DNA of 64,000 bases, taken from Algoriphagus formosus (lineage in GTDB: Bacteria > Bacteroidota > Bacteroidia > Cytophagales > Cyclobacteriaceae). Below, piece by piece: positions 36,344-45,235 of the stretch (its first letter is position 1; each line of letters starts with the position of its first letter). Location of the stretch: NCBI RefSeq assembly GCF_002807035.1, contig NZ_NIUC01000005.1:1-64000 (forward strand), given 5' to 3'. A program made the position numbers and the translations under genes. Under the pieces are notes generated by a model. That model had not been told where the DNA came from. It saw only the letters and a list, made by a program, of their open reading frames with translations, and ran no database searches.

Positions 36344-37159
36344 ATGTCGATCAAATCCAGCTTTAAAAACTTTTATAAAGACCTTAGAATCTCTCTAAGC
36401 GCCAATGAAAACCCGATTTTCATGGCTTATTATCGGAAGTTTTACAAACCCAAAAAAGGGAGTCTTTCCGAATTCCTTTCTGAATTTTCACTTTCAAAAA
36501 AAGGAGATTTTACCGTCATACAAGTAGGTGCAAATGACGGTATCACCAATGACCCCATCCATAAGTTTATCAAGCGGGATAGGTGGAAAGGGGTTCTTTT
36601 GGAGCCTCAGCCAGCCGTTTTTAATCAGTATTTGAAAAAAATCTATCAGAAAAATGAAGGCCTCCACCCTATCTGCGCTGCAATAGGAAGAGAGGACGGC
36701 AAACAGAAACTTTACAAAATCGGATTTAGCGATATGCGCTGGGCTACGGGCTTGGCATCTTTTTCAAAAGAGAAAATCGAAGAGCTTTTTGAAAACGGAA
36801 TTGTGGATAAAAACTGCAAGAAATTTGGGATCCCAATTCCGCAGGAACCTGAGAAGCGGATCAGCTTTGAATGGGTCGATGTGGTCTGTCCCGATTCACT
36901 TATCAAACGATACCAAATCAATCAGATAGATCTCTTACAAATCGATGCGGAAGGCTTTGATTTGGAAGTAATCAGGATCTTTGATATTCCTAAAAACACC
37001 CCGAAAGCTATCATCTTTGAAAATGTAAATCACAGCCAAAAAGACCTTGATGAATGCTATGAAATGCTAAAAAATCAGGGCTATAGCCTGAAGGAATTTG
37101 GTCGAGATACCTTGGCAATGCGATACCCTGAGGACGCATTTAAGCCTTTCTTTGATTAA
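36344..37159 (+). CDS. FkbM family methyltransferase
   Basis: About 271 residues. SAM-binding Rossmann region begins FTVIQVGANDGITNDPIHKFI, followed by GVLLEPQPAVFNQYLKK, and the later LLQIDAEGFDLEVIRIFD is the FkbM hallmark. Members O-methylate sugars or other surface-glycan parts. It follows the GT2 gene by 50 bases on the same strand. Start set at the ATG at 36344 because the seven upstream in-frame codons begin with TTG. Confidence 0.87.
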   Translation: MSIKSSFKNFYKDLRISLSANENPIFMAYYRKFYKPKKGSLSEFLSEFSLSKKGDFTVIQVGANDGITNDPIHKFIKRDRWKGVLLEPQPAVFNQYLKKIYQKNEGLHPICAAIGREDGKQKLYKIGFSDMRWATGLASFSKEKIEELFENGIVDKNCKKFGIPIPQEPEKRISFEWVDVVCPDSLIKRYQINQIDLLQIDAEGFDLEVIRIFDIPKNTPKAIIFENVNHSQKDLDECYEMLKNQGYSLKEFGRDTLAMRYPEDAFKPFFD

Positions 37160-37162
37160 TAA

Positions 37163-37873
37163 TTAAATCTTATCCAGACCTTTCCAATACTTCAAGAAGT
37201 AGTATTTGAGGGGATTCTTATACTTTAATTGTTTCCAAGGTCTACTTCCATGGGGTCTGTGCCATACCGGGGCATCCATCAAAACATAGTTTTGGAAGCC
37301 ACAGTCCAGTGACTTAGAAGAAATAAAGGTATCATACCAATCCTTTGCATCGTCCAATCCTGTAAAGTCATATGCGGACAAGAACTCTTTCGAGAAAAGC
37401 GTGCAACAAAAGCTAAGACTTCGTTGAGTATTGATCTCGGATTCCTTCCTTCCCTTAAACTTAAGGTAAGGAAAATTGACCTCTCCGGATTCATCGACAG
37501 TGACTGAACCTGTCAGCCCGGAGGAGGAATGAGATTTCTGATGAGCCAAAAGCTTACTAATCGTATCCTTCTCGACAACCACATCTGATTCGATTACCAA
37601 AAGCGGAAGCCCAAGCTCCAAGGCTTTCTTTTGTGCTATCTGAAGGACAAGTTTGTAATTAGGGGATGGCGTATCTGTGATATCTTCTAAATGAATTAAC
37701 TCATAGCCGATCGAATCCTTATTTCGCTCCAACTCCAGTTTTGTCTCTTCCGAACTGAAGTCATTAAAAATAATGTGAAGAACCTCCAGATCCGAGTTTG
37801 CAATGGCCCTGGCGGTATCCAAAGTGGTTTCTATGGAGTTTTTTACTGGAGTAATGACAAGAACCTGCGGCAT
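37163..37873 (-). CDS. Glycosyltransferase family 2-like protein
   Basis: About 236 residues. GT-A-like opening MPQVLVITPVKNSIETTLDTARAI, then LLVIESDVVVEKDTISKLL in the DxD position (ESDV) and SLSFCCTLFSKEFLSAYDFTGLDDAKDWYDTF downstream. It resembles GT2 enzymes of surface glycan loci but is more divergent than the one at 35505. The stop lies 3 bases beyond the FkbM stop on the opposite strand. Start set at ATG 37873. Confidence 0.75.
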   Translation of the reverse strand: MPQVLVITPVKNSIETTLDTARAIANSDLEVLHIIFNDFSSEETKLELERNKDSIGYELIHLEDITDTPSPNYKLVLQIAQKKALELGLPLLVIESDVVVEKDTISKLLAHQKSHSSSGLTGSVTVDESGEVNFPYLKFKGRKESEINTQRSLSFCCTLFSKEFLSAYDFTGLDDAKDWYDTFISSKSLDCGFQNYVLMDAPVWHRPHGSRPWKQLKYKNPLKYYFLKYWKGLDKI

Positions 37874-37913
37874 GAGTAAGATTTTGAACAAAAATATACT
37901 TTTATGAAGCTGT

Positions 37914-37945
37914 AAAAAAATAACCCCGATTCTCACCGGGGTTAA
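37914..37945 (-). terminator. Terminator of the aminotransferase gene
   Basis: AACCCCG / CGGGGTT stem followed on the minus strand by a T-run. Confidence 0.8.
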
Positions 37946-37950
37946 ATCTC

Positions 37951-39153
37951 TTAGGCCAGTTCAGCTAGCGTCTTTTTAATCCGCTTAAGCGCTTCTTTCA
38001 ATTCATCCTCCGAAGCAGCATAGCTCAATCTCACACAATTGGGAGCTCCAAAAGCCCCACCAGTCACAAGTGATACATTTGCCACTTCGAGTAGGTAAAG
38101 ACACAAATCATCCGCATCCTTTACAGTATGTCCGTGCGCTGATTTTCCAAAAAATGCAGTTACGTCAGGGAAGAAATAAAAGGCTCCTTCAGGGATATGA
38201 GTTTTGATGCCCGGGATTTCCTGAAGTAGATCTAAAACAAGTTGTCTTCTGTTGAAATAGGCCTCAGCCATTTCTTTTGATGGAGTCTGATCTCCAGAGA
38301 TTGCCGCTAAAGCTGCCCGCTGAGCGATACCTGTTCCACCGGAAGTAAATTGTCCCTGAATTTTCTCACAGGCTTTTGCTATTGCCAATGGTGCACAGAT
38401 ATACCCAACTCTCCAGCCTGTCATTGCATATCCCTTTGAAAATCCGTTGACCGTGATAGTTCGATCAAACATTCCTGGAAGTGAGGCGATACTGAAGTTT
38501 TTGCCTGTGAAGTTGATCAGTTCGTAGATTTCGTCAGCAATCACCATGATACCTTCATGACTTTTGATCACATCTGCTATCGCTTCAAGCTCAGTTTGGC
38601 TGAAGACTGATCCTGTAGGATTACAAGGTGAGGAATAAATCACCGCCTTGGTTTTGTCTGTAATCGCTTCTTCTAGCTGCTGAGCGGTAGCCTTGAAGTT
38701 ATTTTCCAAAGTTCCCTCTATCAAGACCGGTACGCCACCTGCCAACTTGATGATCTCTGCATAGCTTACCCAATACGGAGAAAAGATCACTACCTCATCA
38801 CCTTCATTCAAAAGACACATGAACGTATTGGCGATGGAATGCTTCGCACCGGTAGAGACAACGATATTTTCGGCTTTAGCCTCAGAGATATTATTCTCTT
38901 CTCTTAGTTTTTTAGCAATTGCTTCTCTCAGATCCTGATAGCCTGCTACAGGGGGATAAGAAAAGTATTTTCCCTCGTCAATGGCATCTTTTGCAGCTTC
39001 TTGCACATGTTTAGGAGTCTTAAAGTCCGGCTCGCCTAGGCTAAGCCCGATGATATCAATACCTTTGGACTTCAACTCGCGAGCCTTTTTTGCCATGGCT
39101 AGCGTAGCGGATTCCTCCATGTTCAAGATGCGATCTGATAGAATAGAATTCAT
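37951..39153 (-). CDS. Aspartate aminotransferase family, PLP class I
   Basis: 400 residues, fold type I. PLP lysine in VNGFSKGYAMTGWRVGY, the NPTG motif in SSPCNPTGSVFS, and the C-terminal Arg in NCVRLSYAASEDE. The N-terminal part (DIIGLSLGEPDFKTPKHVQEAA) places it in the subgroup Ib aspartate/prephenate aminotransferases. Transfers amino groups between aspartate and 2-oxoglutarate. Monocistronic; divergent from the secreted unknown at 39285. Confidence 0.94.
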   Translation of the reverse strand: MNSILSDRILNMEESATLAMAKKARELKSKGIDIIGLSLGEPDFKTPKHVQEAAKDAIDEGKYFSYPPVAGYQDLREAIAKKLREENNISEAKAENIVVSTGAKHSIANTFMCLLNEGDEVVIFSPYWVSYAEIIKLAGGVPVLIEGTLENNFKATAQQLEEAITDKTKAVIYSSPCNPTGSVFSQTELEAIADVIKSHEGIMVIADEIYELINFTGKNFSIASLPGMFDRTITVNGFSKGYAMTGWRVGYICAPLAIAKACEKIQGQFTSGGTGIAQRAALAAISGDQTPSKEMAEAYFNRRQLVLDLLQEIPGIKTHIPEGAFYFFPDVTAFFGKSAHGHTVKDADDLCLYLLEVANVSLVTGGAFGAPNCVRLSYAASEDELKEALKRIKKTLAELA

Positions 39154-39284
39154 TTTTTGATAGGTTTTTTTACAAATTCCTCAAAAATAGGCAGAAGATT
39201 ATTAATTCTAAACAAACCGATAGATTTGATCTTGAAATGTTATTTTTGAAGAGAATACAGCAGGCAAATCACCGTTAATTGAGT

Positions 39285-40139
39285 ATGAAGCATTTCATTC
39301 TGTTTAGTCTTTTGACCATGGGTACTCTATCCATGTGCTTTGGGCAAAAAACTGAAGAAAAGAAAACTGATCCAGACAGCTCGGGAGTAGTGGACTCCTA
39401 CTTGCTTCCTACAACTATGCCTTTACTTTTGTTTGATGATTCGGAAGAAAAGGAAGAGAAAAAGGCCAAAAAGAAAAAAATCCGGAAAAACATCTATTTC
39501 GGAATCAAAACTCGACGAGGCTTTCTCAGAAGGGATTTGAGAGGGCAAGACATTGTCGAACTATTCAATTACACCGATGCCGAGCGTCAACCTGATCCGT
39601 ACATTCGGGATGTATTTTGGTACGATCCAGGTGAAAAGAGTATTCAAAACGAAAATTATCAACCGGGCCAAGGCTATCTTCTTCACGGTCCGTATGAGCG
39701 AAGAATCAATGATGTGGTAGTAGAAAGCGGAATGTATTACTATGGCATGAAGCACAAAACCTGGATGCTATTTGATCAGCGTAATGTTCTTCAGGATAAG
39801 AATCATTTCGAAGAAGGGTGGCCGCGTGAGTCACGGATCACCTATTATAATCAAAGCAGCAAATCCATCGAAAAAATTATTCCTGTTCAATACGGATTAG
39901 AAGAGGGGTACTTTTTCCACTTTTATGAAGATCAGCAAATAGCCGTCACTGGCGAGTACCAATTTGGGCAGAAAGTTGGTCTATGGACAGAATATTGGGA
40001 CACAAACAACGCGAGAGCTATTCGGAAGCGGGAGATTCAATACCAAGAAGAACCCTACATGGACGACTTTAGACCTTACATCCGTGCCGAGTGGGATAAG
40101 GATGGAAATCTGATCTATCGAAGCGAAAGAGCCAATTAA
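39285..40139 (+). CDS. Secreted unknown protein with MORN/YwqK-like repeats
   Basis: 284 residues. Signal peptide (ILFSLLTMGTLSMCFGQ), a very charged Glu/Lys stretch (EEKEEKKAKKKKIRKN, around 60-75), then repeated short modules such as HGPYERRINDVVVESGMYYYGMKHKTWMLFD and QIAVTGEYQFGQKVGLWTEYWD that look like MORN/YwqK antitoxin-type repeats. No catalytic motif. I do not recognise a named family. The stop codon overlaps the stop of the convergent SYLF gene in a shared TTAA. Confidence 0.68.
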   Translation: MKHFILFSLLTMGTLSMCFGQKTEEKKTDPDSSGVVDSYLLPTTMPLLLFDDSEEKEEKKAKKKKIRKNIYFGIKTRRGFLRRDLRGQDIVELFNYTDAERQPDPYIRDVFWYDPGEKSIQNENYQPGQGYLLHGPYERRINDVVVESGMYYYGMKHKTWMLFDQRNVLQDKNHFEEGWPRESRITYYNQSSKSIEKIIPVQYGLEEGYFFHFYEDQQIAVTGEYQFGQKVGLWTEYWDTNNARAIRKREIQYQEEPYMDDFRPYIRAEWDKDGNLIYRSERAN

Positions 40140-40687
40140 TTCTCTCGGAATTTGAATTGCTGCCCTCCTACTGAAGCCTCATACATCAACCCTCCCTTCG
40201 TTCGAGTAAAAACCGCAACGCCATCCACATATTCGGCATTGGCAGAAGCACCTGATGCAGCAGCTACAGCAGAGACCTGTGCAGCCATTTCTATCTTTCC
40301 AGTCTTGAATCTATCCCAAGACTCTTCATCCTCAAAAAACACCACCTCGCTGTAAGCCTGTCCTCCCGCCTGAAAGCCGATCGTGATTTGAGTCATCTTT
40401 GCAAATCCAACAAACTCGCCTTGCTCATAGGCCACTCCATTTCCGGCAGCTCCTCCTACTCCAAGTCCACCTTTCCCTACATTTGGTAATATGATATAGC
40501 CATAAGCATTTTCAAAAAGCTCACTCATAGAGGGATCATCCTCCAAAAACTCCGCCTTTGCCTCCTGGGAGTCCTCTAAAATTTGTTGGTCCTTTTTACT
40601 GCTTTGAGCATTTGCAAAGGTTGAAATCATCAAAAAGCTTAGGCAAAGCAAAAAGAGTTTCGTGGGGCAGGTATTAGTAAAATGCAT
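40136..40687 (-). CDS. SYLF (YSC84) lipid-binding domain protein, secreted
   Basis: About 183 residues. Signal peptide (KLFLLCLSFLMISTFANAQ) then the SYLF domain: AYGYIILPNVGKGGLGVGGAAGNGVAYEQGEFVGFA and TQITIGFQAGGQAYSEVVFFEDEESWDRFK are hallmarks, with ending GGLMYEASVGGQQFKF. The eukaryotic YSC84 domain binds phosphoinositides; the bacterial periplasmic role is unknown. Start chosen at ATG 40687, overlapping the yraN 3' end by 14 bases; longer readings run back over yraN. Confidence 0.88.
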   Translation of the reverse strand: MHFTNTCPTKLFLLCLSFLMISTFANAQSSKKDQQILEDSQEAKAEFLEDDPSMSELFENAYGYIILPNVGKGGLGVGGAAGNGVAYEQGEFVGFAKMTQITIGFQAGGQAYSEVVFFEDEESWDRFKTGKIEMAAQVSAVAAASGASANAEYVDGVAVFTRTKGGLMYEASVGGQQFKFREN

Positions 40688-41030
40688 CTTCAAACTGTTT
40701 GAAATTAATGTTTCCTGATTTGTCTTTGTAAACGCCGACAATATCAAATCTGATATCTTTATGCCAATCAATCTCATGAATATAGGCATCCGCTGCTTTT
40801 ACGATCAGCTTTTTCTTGCCGTAGTCCACAAATTCCTCTGCAAAACCATAGCCGGTACCAGATCGGTATTTGACCTCAATGAAAATTAATAATCCTTGAT
40901 ACTTCATGATCAAATCAATTTCAGCATGCTTGTAGCGATAGTTTGTTTCCAAAAGCTCATAGCCTTTCGATACTAGCCATTCACATGCTAACTCTTCAGC
41001 GCGTTTTCCGCTCTCATTGTGTTCGGCCAT
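40674..41030 (-). CDS. YraN family (UPF0102) nuclease-like protein
   Basis: 118 residues. Restriction-endonuclease-like core: GKRAEELACEWLVSKGYELLETNYR, then EIDLI with the metal-binding Asp and IFIEVKYRSGTGYG giving ExK. The function is unproven; a Holliday-junction or repair nuclease role has been proposed. It forms a two-gene unit with the SYLF gene. Confidence 0.93.
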   Translation of the reverse strand: MAEHNESGKRAEELACEWLVSKGYELLETNYRYKHAEIDLIMKYQGLLIFIEVKYRSGTGYGFAEEFVDYGKKKLIVKAADAYIHEIDWHKDIRFDIVGVYKDKSGNINFKQFEDAFY

Positions 41031-41109
41031 GCTAGATTTGATTAATTTTGAAAAATCCGAACGAATACACCTAAAGCAAGGTTTCTACTTCAACTTCGGA
41101 GAAAGAATT

Positions 41110-41826
41110 ATGAATGAAGTTATCAATAAAAAAGTGAATTTCATAGACCTTGGACCCATGGACTACCAAGCCGCCTGGGACTATCAAGAGTCACTTTTTG
41201 ATGAGATTGTCAAGCTGAAAATCGCGAATCGGAAAGCAGAACTTTCCGAGCAAAAGGCCAGTAAAAACCACCTGCTTTTCGTCGAACATCCTCACGTCTA
41301 TACCTTGGGAAAAAGCGGAAAGCAAGAAAATCTACTTCTGGATGAAAAAGGTCTGGCAAAGCATCAGGCAAAATTCTACAAGATCAACCGGGGAGGCGAT
41401 ATCACCTATCATGGCCCGGGACAATTGGTAGGATACCCTATTTTAGATTTGGAAAACTTCTTTACGGATATTCACAAATACCTCCGTTTTTTGGAAGAAG
41501 CCATCATTAGAACACTTGCCGATTATGACGTTGAAGCCGGGCGAATCGAAGGACTCACAGGGGTATGGCTCGATCATATCAAACAGCAGAACCCACGGAA
41601 AATATGTGCCATGGGAGTCAAATCCAGTAGATGGGTTACCATGCATGGCTTTGCTTTCAATCTCAACGCAAACTTGGAATATTTTGGCCATATCGTCCCC
41701 TGCGGCATTGATGACAAAGCGGTCACATCCCTCCATCTTGAACTAGGCCATCAAGTGGATGAGGCTGAGGCTAAAGAAAAAGTAAAAAAACACCTCGCAG
41801 ATCTATTCGAATGGGAATGGGTCTGA
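41110..41826 (+). CDS. lipB: Lipoyl(octanoyl) transferase
   Basis: About 238 residues. It transfers octanoate from acyl carrier protein to lipoyl domains. Motifs: VEHPHVYTLGKSGK, RGGDITYHGPGQLVGYPILDL with the substrate-binding His, catalytic Lys in CAMGVKSSRWVTMHG and catalytic Cys in GHIVPCGIDDKAVTSL. I start at 41110 (MNEVINKKVNFIDLG); the open frame extends 31 codons upstream and overlaps yraN but lacks homology. A short conserved unknown and an exonuclease gene follow. Confidence 0.95.
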   Translation: MNEVINKKVNFIDLGPMDYQAAWDYQESLFDEIVKLKIANRKAELSEQKASKNHLLFVEHPHVYTLGKSGKQENLLLDEKGLAKHQAKFYKINRGGDITYHGPGQLVGYPILDLENFFTDIHKYLRFLEEAIIRTLADYDVEAGRIEGLTGVWLDHIKQQNPRKICAMGVKSSRWVTMHGFAFNLNANLEYFGHIVPCGIDDKAVTSLHLELGHQVDEAEAKEKVKKHLADLFEWEWV

Positions 41827-41840
41827 ATGATTATTAAAGG

Positions 41841-42242
41841 ATGAAGAAAGATATTGATTTTTCTCCGGTGACTGGAGTGAAACTCGCAATTGCAAAAACG
41901 GAAACGGAATCAGGGGAAGATTGGGCGGTTTACATCATCAACCTCAACCTGATCGAACTCAAAAATGTCATGATCACTTCGAAAGGGTATGGCGAATTGG
42001 AAGGAGAGCAACGAAAAACCTCCACCCTCCGTCATCTCATCGAGGAATTAGGGGCCCAAACTGTCGCTAAAATCGAACCCATTGACCCTGCTGTATTCGA
42101 GTTGACCAATGAATTTTGGGTGAGCTATTACATCCTAGATCAGATTTTTGACAAAAAGTTTATCTTTACTCCAGGCAGTTTTCACCCCTCACTGCAGCGG
42201 ATGATACCCGAACTTGGACTGGAAGGGGTTTTACATAGTTAG
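41841..42242 (+). CDS. Conserved hypothetical protein of Bacteroidota
   Basis: 133 residues, no signal peptide or membrane segment. It opens MKKDIDFSPVTGVKLAIAKT and has a middle part VMITSKGYGELEGEQRKTSTLRHLIEEL. Similar proteins occur widely in Bacteroidota and some carry the misleading label phenylalanyl-tRNA synthetase subunit; nothing here supports a synthetase. It lies 14 bases after lipB and 6 before the exonuclease gene, so it is probably co-transcribed with both. Confidence 0.7.
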   Translation: MKKDIDFSPVTGVKLAIAKTETESGEDWAVYIINLNLIELKNVMITSKGYGELEGEQRKTSTLRHLIEELGAQTVAKIEPIDPAVFELTNEFWVSYYILDQIFDKKFIFTPGSFHPSLQRMIPELGLEGVLHS

Positions 42243-42248
42243 AAATCC

Positions 42249-42998
42249 ATGGCAGATTTTTTTGATCAACTAGGCGATATATTGTTTTTGGACATTGAGA
42301 CAGCCTCTCTAACAGGGCGGTTTGACGAGCTAAATGAGCGGCTGAAAGAAGAATGGATAAAAAAAGAACAACATCTCCAAAAGGATCCTGAGGGCCTCAT
42401 AGAACCCGGCTCGCTGTATTTTGACCGAGCAGGCATTCATGCTGAATTTGGCCAAGTCATTTGTGTAGGCGTCGGCTATTTTCAGTGGAAAAAGAAAGAT
42501 AAAAAGCTGATTTTCAGATCGAAAGTATTTCAGGATGAAAACGAGCGGGAACTATTAGTCTCCTTTTCGGAGTTACTCCAAAAGAAAAAATGGGTTCTCT
42601 GTGCACACAACGGCAAAGAGTTCGATTTCCCCTACCTTTGTCGACGAATGCTCATTCAGGGAGTCCCTTTACCTGAACCCTTACAAATAGCCGGTAAAAA
42701 GCCTTGGGAAGTCCGCCATCTTGATACCATGGAACTTTGGAAATTTGGGGACTACAAATATTACACCCGTCTAGAATTATTAGCATCGGTATTTGGCATA
42801 CCTACCTCCAAGGATGACCTCGACGGAAGTCAGGTAAATGGAACTTTTCACCTTGAAAAAGACACTGAGCGAATCAAGAAGTATTGTCTCAAAGATGTGG
42901 AAGTCACCGCTAGAGTGTACCTTGCAATGAACCCTACCCTGGATGAAATGGAAATAGAAGTAGTGCACCTTGAGGAGCTCAAAAAATCACATAAATAA
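42249..42998 (+). CDS. PolB-like 3'-5' exonuclease (DEDDy)
   Basis: 249 residues. RNase H-like exonuclease with Exo I Asp/Glu in ILFLDIETASL, Exo II in LCAHNGKEFDFPYLCRRML (Asp of EFDFPY) and Exo III in KKYCLKDVEVTARVYL (Asp, preceded by Tyr). It matches stand-alone PolB-type proofreading domains (DNA_pol_B_exo2). Probably acts in DNA or RNA 3' end trimming; the exact substrate is unknown. It lies in a rightward run lipB - unknown - exonuclease - rnr - polyprenyl synthase. Confidence 0.88.
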   Translation: MADFFDQLGDILFLDIETASLTGRFDELNERLKEEWIKKEQHLQKDPEGLIEPGSLYFDRAGIHAEFGQVICVGVGYFQWKKKDKKLIFRSKVFQDENERELLVSFSELLQKKKWVLCAHNGKEFDFPYLCRRMLIQGVPLPEPLQIAGKKPWEVRHLDTMELWKFGDYKYYTRLELLASVFGIPTSKDDLDGSQVNGTFHLEKDTERIKKYCLKDVEVTARVYLAMNPTLDEMEIEVVHLEELKKSHK

Positions 42999-43039
42999 AC
43001 CGGGGAAATTTTTATCATTTAAATTAAACAAGACCCTTT

Positions 43040-45235
43040 ATGGGAAGAAAATCTAATCGAAACCAAAACAACCAAAGAGGCAAATCACCCAGTGCTTCGC
43101 AGTTGGCTAGAAAAATCAAAACATTTTTAGACAATCACTATGGAGAGGAATACTCTGCCAAGCAGATTATCAAAAAACTGGAAATCAGAGACTCGCTCTC
43201 CAAAAATGCGGTAGAACCCATCCTCATCAAGCTAGTAGAGAATGGCACGCTATCCAAAAGTCCACGGAATTATTACGCGTCGAAAAAGGATCCAGATTTT
43301 ATCATTGGAAAAGTGGATTATGTCAATCCCCGCTTCGCCTACATTGTGCCTGAAGACCCTGAAAAAACAGACGGAGATATACTAGTAAAAGAAGCAGACC
43401 TCAAGCAAGCCCTGGATGATGACCGCGTCCGAGTCATGGTCTATCCAAATAAAGGTCGAAGCGGAAGAAGTGAGGGCCGTGTATTGGAAATTCTGGAGCG
43501 GGCTCGCGATGAGTTTGTCGGAAGAGTGGAGATTTCCCCTCGGTTCGCTTTTGTCGTTCCTGATTTCAAAAAGATGCATAAGGACATCTTTGTACATCGA
43601 GGAGACCTAGAAGGTGCCCAGCACAATGAGAAGGTGGTCGTCAAATTGACCGAATGGAGAGAAGGAGATAAGAATCCAACAGGAAAAGTAACCCGAGTAC
43701 TAGGAAAGGCTGGAGTCCATGAAGTAGAAATCCATTCCATTATGGCCGAATTTGGGTTGCCTTTTGAATACCCAAAAGAAGCGGATGCTGAGGCAAATGC
43801 TATTTCTGAAGAAATCAGCAAGAAAGAAATTCAAAAAAGGGAGGATTTCAGAGAGGTAACCACCTTTACCATCGACCCAGCAGATGCCAAGGATTTTGAT
43901 GATGCCATTTCCTATCGAAGACTGGAAAATGGAAATCTCGAAGTAGGCGTGCATATCGCCGATGTGACGCATTATGTTCAGCCCAAAACGGCTTTGGAGC
44001 GGGAAGCCTACGAGCGTGCTACCTCCGTTTATCTGGTAGATCGAACAATTCCCATGCTCCCTGAGCGATTGAGTAATGGTCTTTGCTCTCTTCGCCCAAA
44101 TGAAGATAAACTCACTTTTGCATGTGTTTTTGAGCTAGATGAAAATGCGAAAGTGCTCAAGCACTGGATCGGGAGAACAATAATCCACTCGGATCGTCGC
44201 TTCGCTTATGAAGAAGCTCAAGAAAATATTGACAAGCAAGGAGGTGACTTTTTTGAGGAGCTTACCCATCTGAATGAACTGGCGAAAAAAATCAGAAAAC
44301 AGCGCTTCCAAAACGGTGCGGTTAACTTTGAGACTGTAGAGGTCAAATTTAAACTGGACGAGAAAGGTACGCCATTAGGCCTGATGGTCAAGGAGCGTAA
44401 GGACATTCACAAATTGATCGAAGAGTTCATGCTATTGGCAAATAAGTATGTAGCAGAATTCATCTTCAAAAAGAACAACGGCAAGGATACCTTTGTCTAT
44501 CGTACGCACGATTCGCCGGACATGGATCGATTAGAAGTCTTTTCTGGATTTGCAAAGCGATTTGGACACAATCTCAACCTAGACAATGAACGACAGGTAT
44601 CGAGTTCATTGAATAAGCTCATGGACGAGATTCAGGGAAAACCCGAGCAGAATGTGCTAGAGCAACTTGCTATTCGGTCCATGGCAAAGGCCAAGTACAC
44701 GACCGAACCAAAAGGTCACTTTGGACTTGCTTTTGCCCATTACACTCATTTCACCTCACCCATTCGACGCTATCCTGACATGATGGTTCATCGACTTCTT
44801 CAGCATTACTTGGATGGTGGAAAATCACCCGATGCAGAAGACTGGGAGAAAAAATGTCTTCACTCCTCAGATCGGGAAAAAAGAGCCGCTGATGCTGAGC
44901 GAGCATCCATCAAGTATAAGCAAGTGGAATATATGTCGCTGGCAGAAGATAAAGACTATGAGGGAATTGTCTCAGGAGTCACCGAATGGGGCGTATTTGT
45001 AGAAATCACTGAGACCAAGTGCGAAGGAATGGTGCGGGTATCAGACATCTCGGATGATTACTACGAATTCGATGAACGAAACATGCGACTCATCGGAACC
45101 AAATCAAAAAAAATGATCACTTTGGGCGACAAAGTCTCGGTTCGTGTAGTTAATACCGATATCGACCGAAGAACCATCGACCTGGAATTTGCAGATAATG
45201 ACGAAAAACCCCATCGCACCCGAACTCCTAGATAA
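43040..45235 (+). CDS. rnr: Ribonuclease R
   Basis: 731 residues, typical length. Order: N-terminal winged-helix (SASQLARKIKTFLDNHYGEEYSAKQ), two cold-shock domains (FIIGKVDYVNPRFAYIVPED; FVGRVEISPRFAFVVPD), RNB catalytic domain with the Asp cluster in TIDPADAKDFDDAISYRRL, and a C-terminal S1 domain (DYEGIVSGVTEWGVFVEI). It is a processive 3'-5' exoribonuclease that degrades structured RNA. The stop overlaps the next gene by 38 bases. Confidence 0.96.
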   Translation: MGRKSNRNQNNQRGKSPSASQLARKIKTFLDNHYGEEYSAKQIIKKLEIRDSLSKNAVEPILIKLVENGTLSKSPRNYYASKKDPDFIIGKVDYVNPRFAYIVPEDPEKTDGDILVKEADLKQALDDDRVRVMVYPNKGRSGRSEGRVLEILERARDEFVGRVEISPRFAFVVPDFKKMHKDIFVHRGDLEGAQHNEKVVVKLTEWREGDKNPTGKVTRVLGKAGVHEVEIHSIMAEFGLPFEYPKEADAEANAISEEISKKEIQKREDFREVTTFTIDPADAKDFDDAISYRRLENGNLEVGVHIADVTHYVQPKTALEREAYERATSVYLVDRTIPMLPERLSNGLCSLRPNEDKLTFACVFELDENAKVLKHWIGRTIIHSDRRFAYEEAQENIDKQGGDFFEELTHLNELAKKIRKQRFQNGAVNFETVEVKFKLDEKGTPLGLMVKERKDIHKLIEEFMLLANKYVAEFIFKKNNGKDTFVYRTHDSPDMDRLEVFSGFAKRFGHNLNLDNERQVSSSLNKLMDEIQGKPEQNVLEQLAIRSMAKAKYTTEPKGHFGLAFAHYTHFTSPIRRYPDMMVHRLLQHYLDGGKSPDAEDWEKKCLHSSDREKRAADAERASIKYKQVEYMSLAEDKDYEGIVSGVTEWGVFVEITETKCEGMVRVSDISDDYYEFDERNMRLIGTKSKKMITLGDKVSVRVVNTDIDRRTIDLEFADNDEKPHRTRTPR

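Noticed and set aside
41841-42242. Phenylalanyl-tRNA synthetase subunit label for the small conserved protein
   Set aside because: At 133 residues with no synthetase motifs, the name used for some homologues is not supported.
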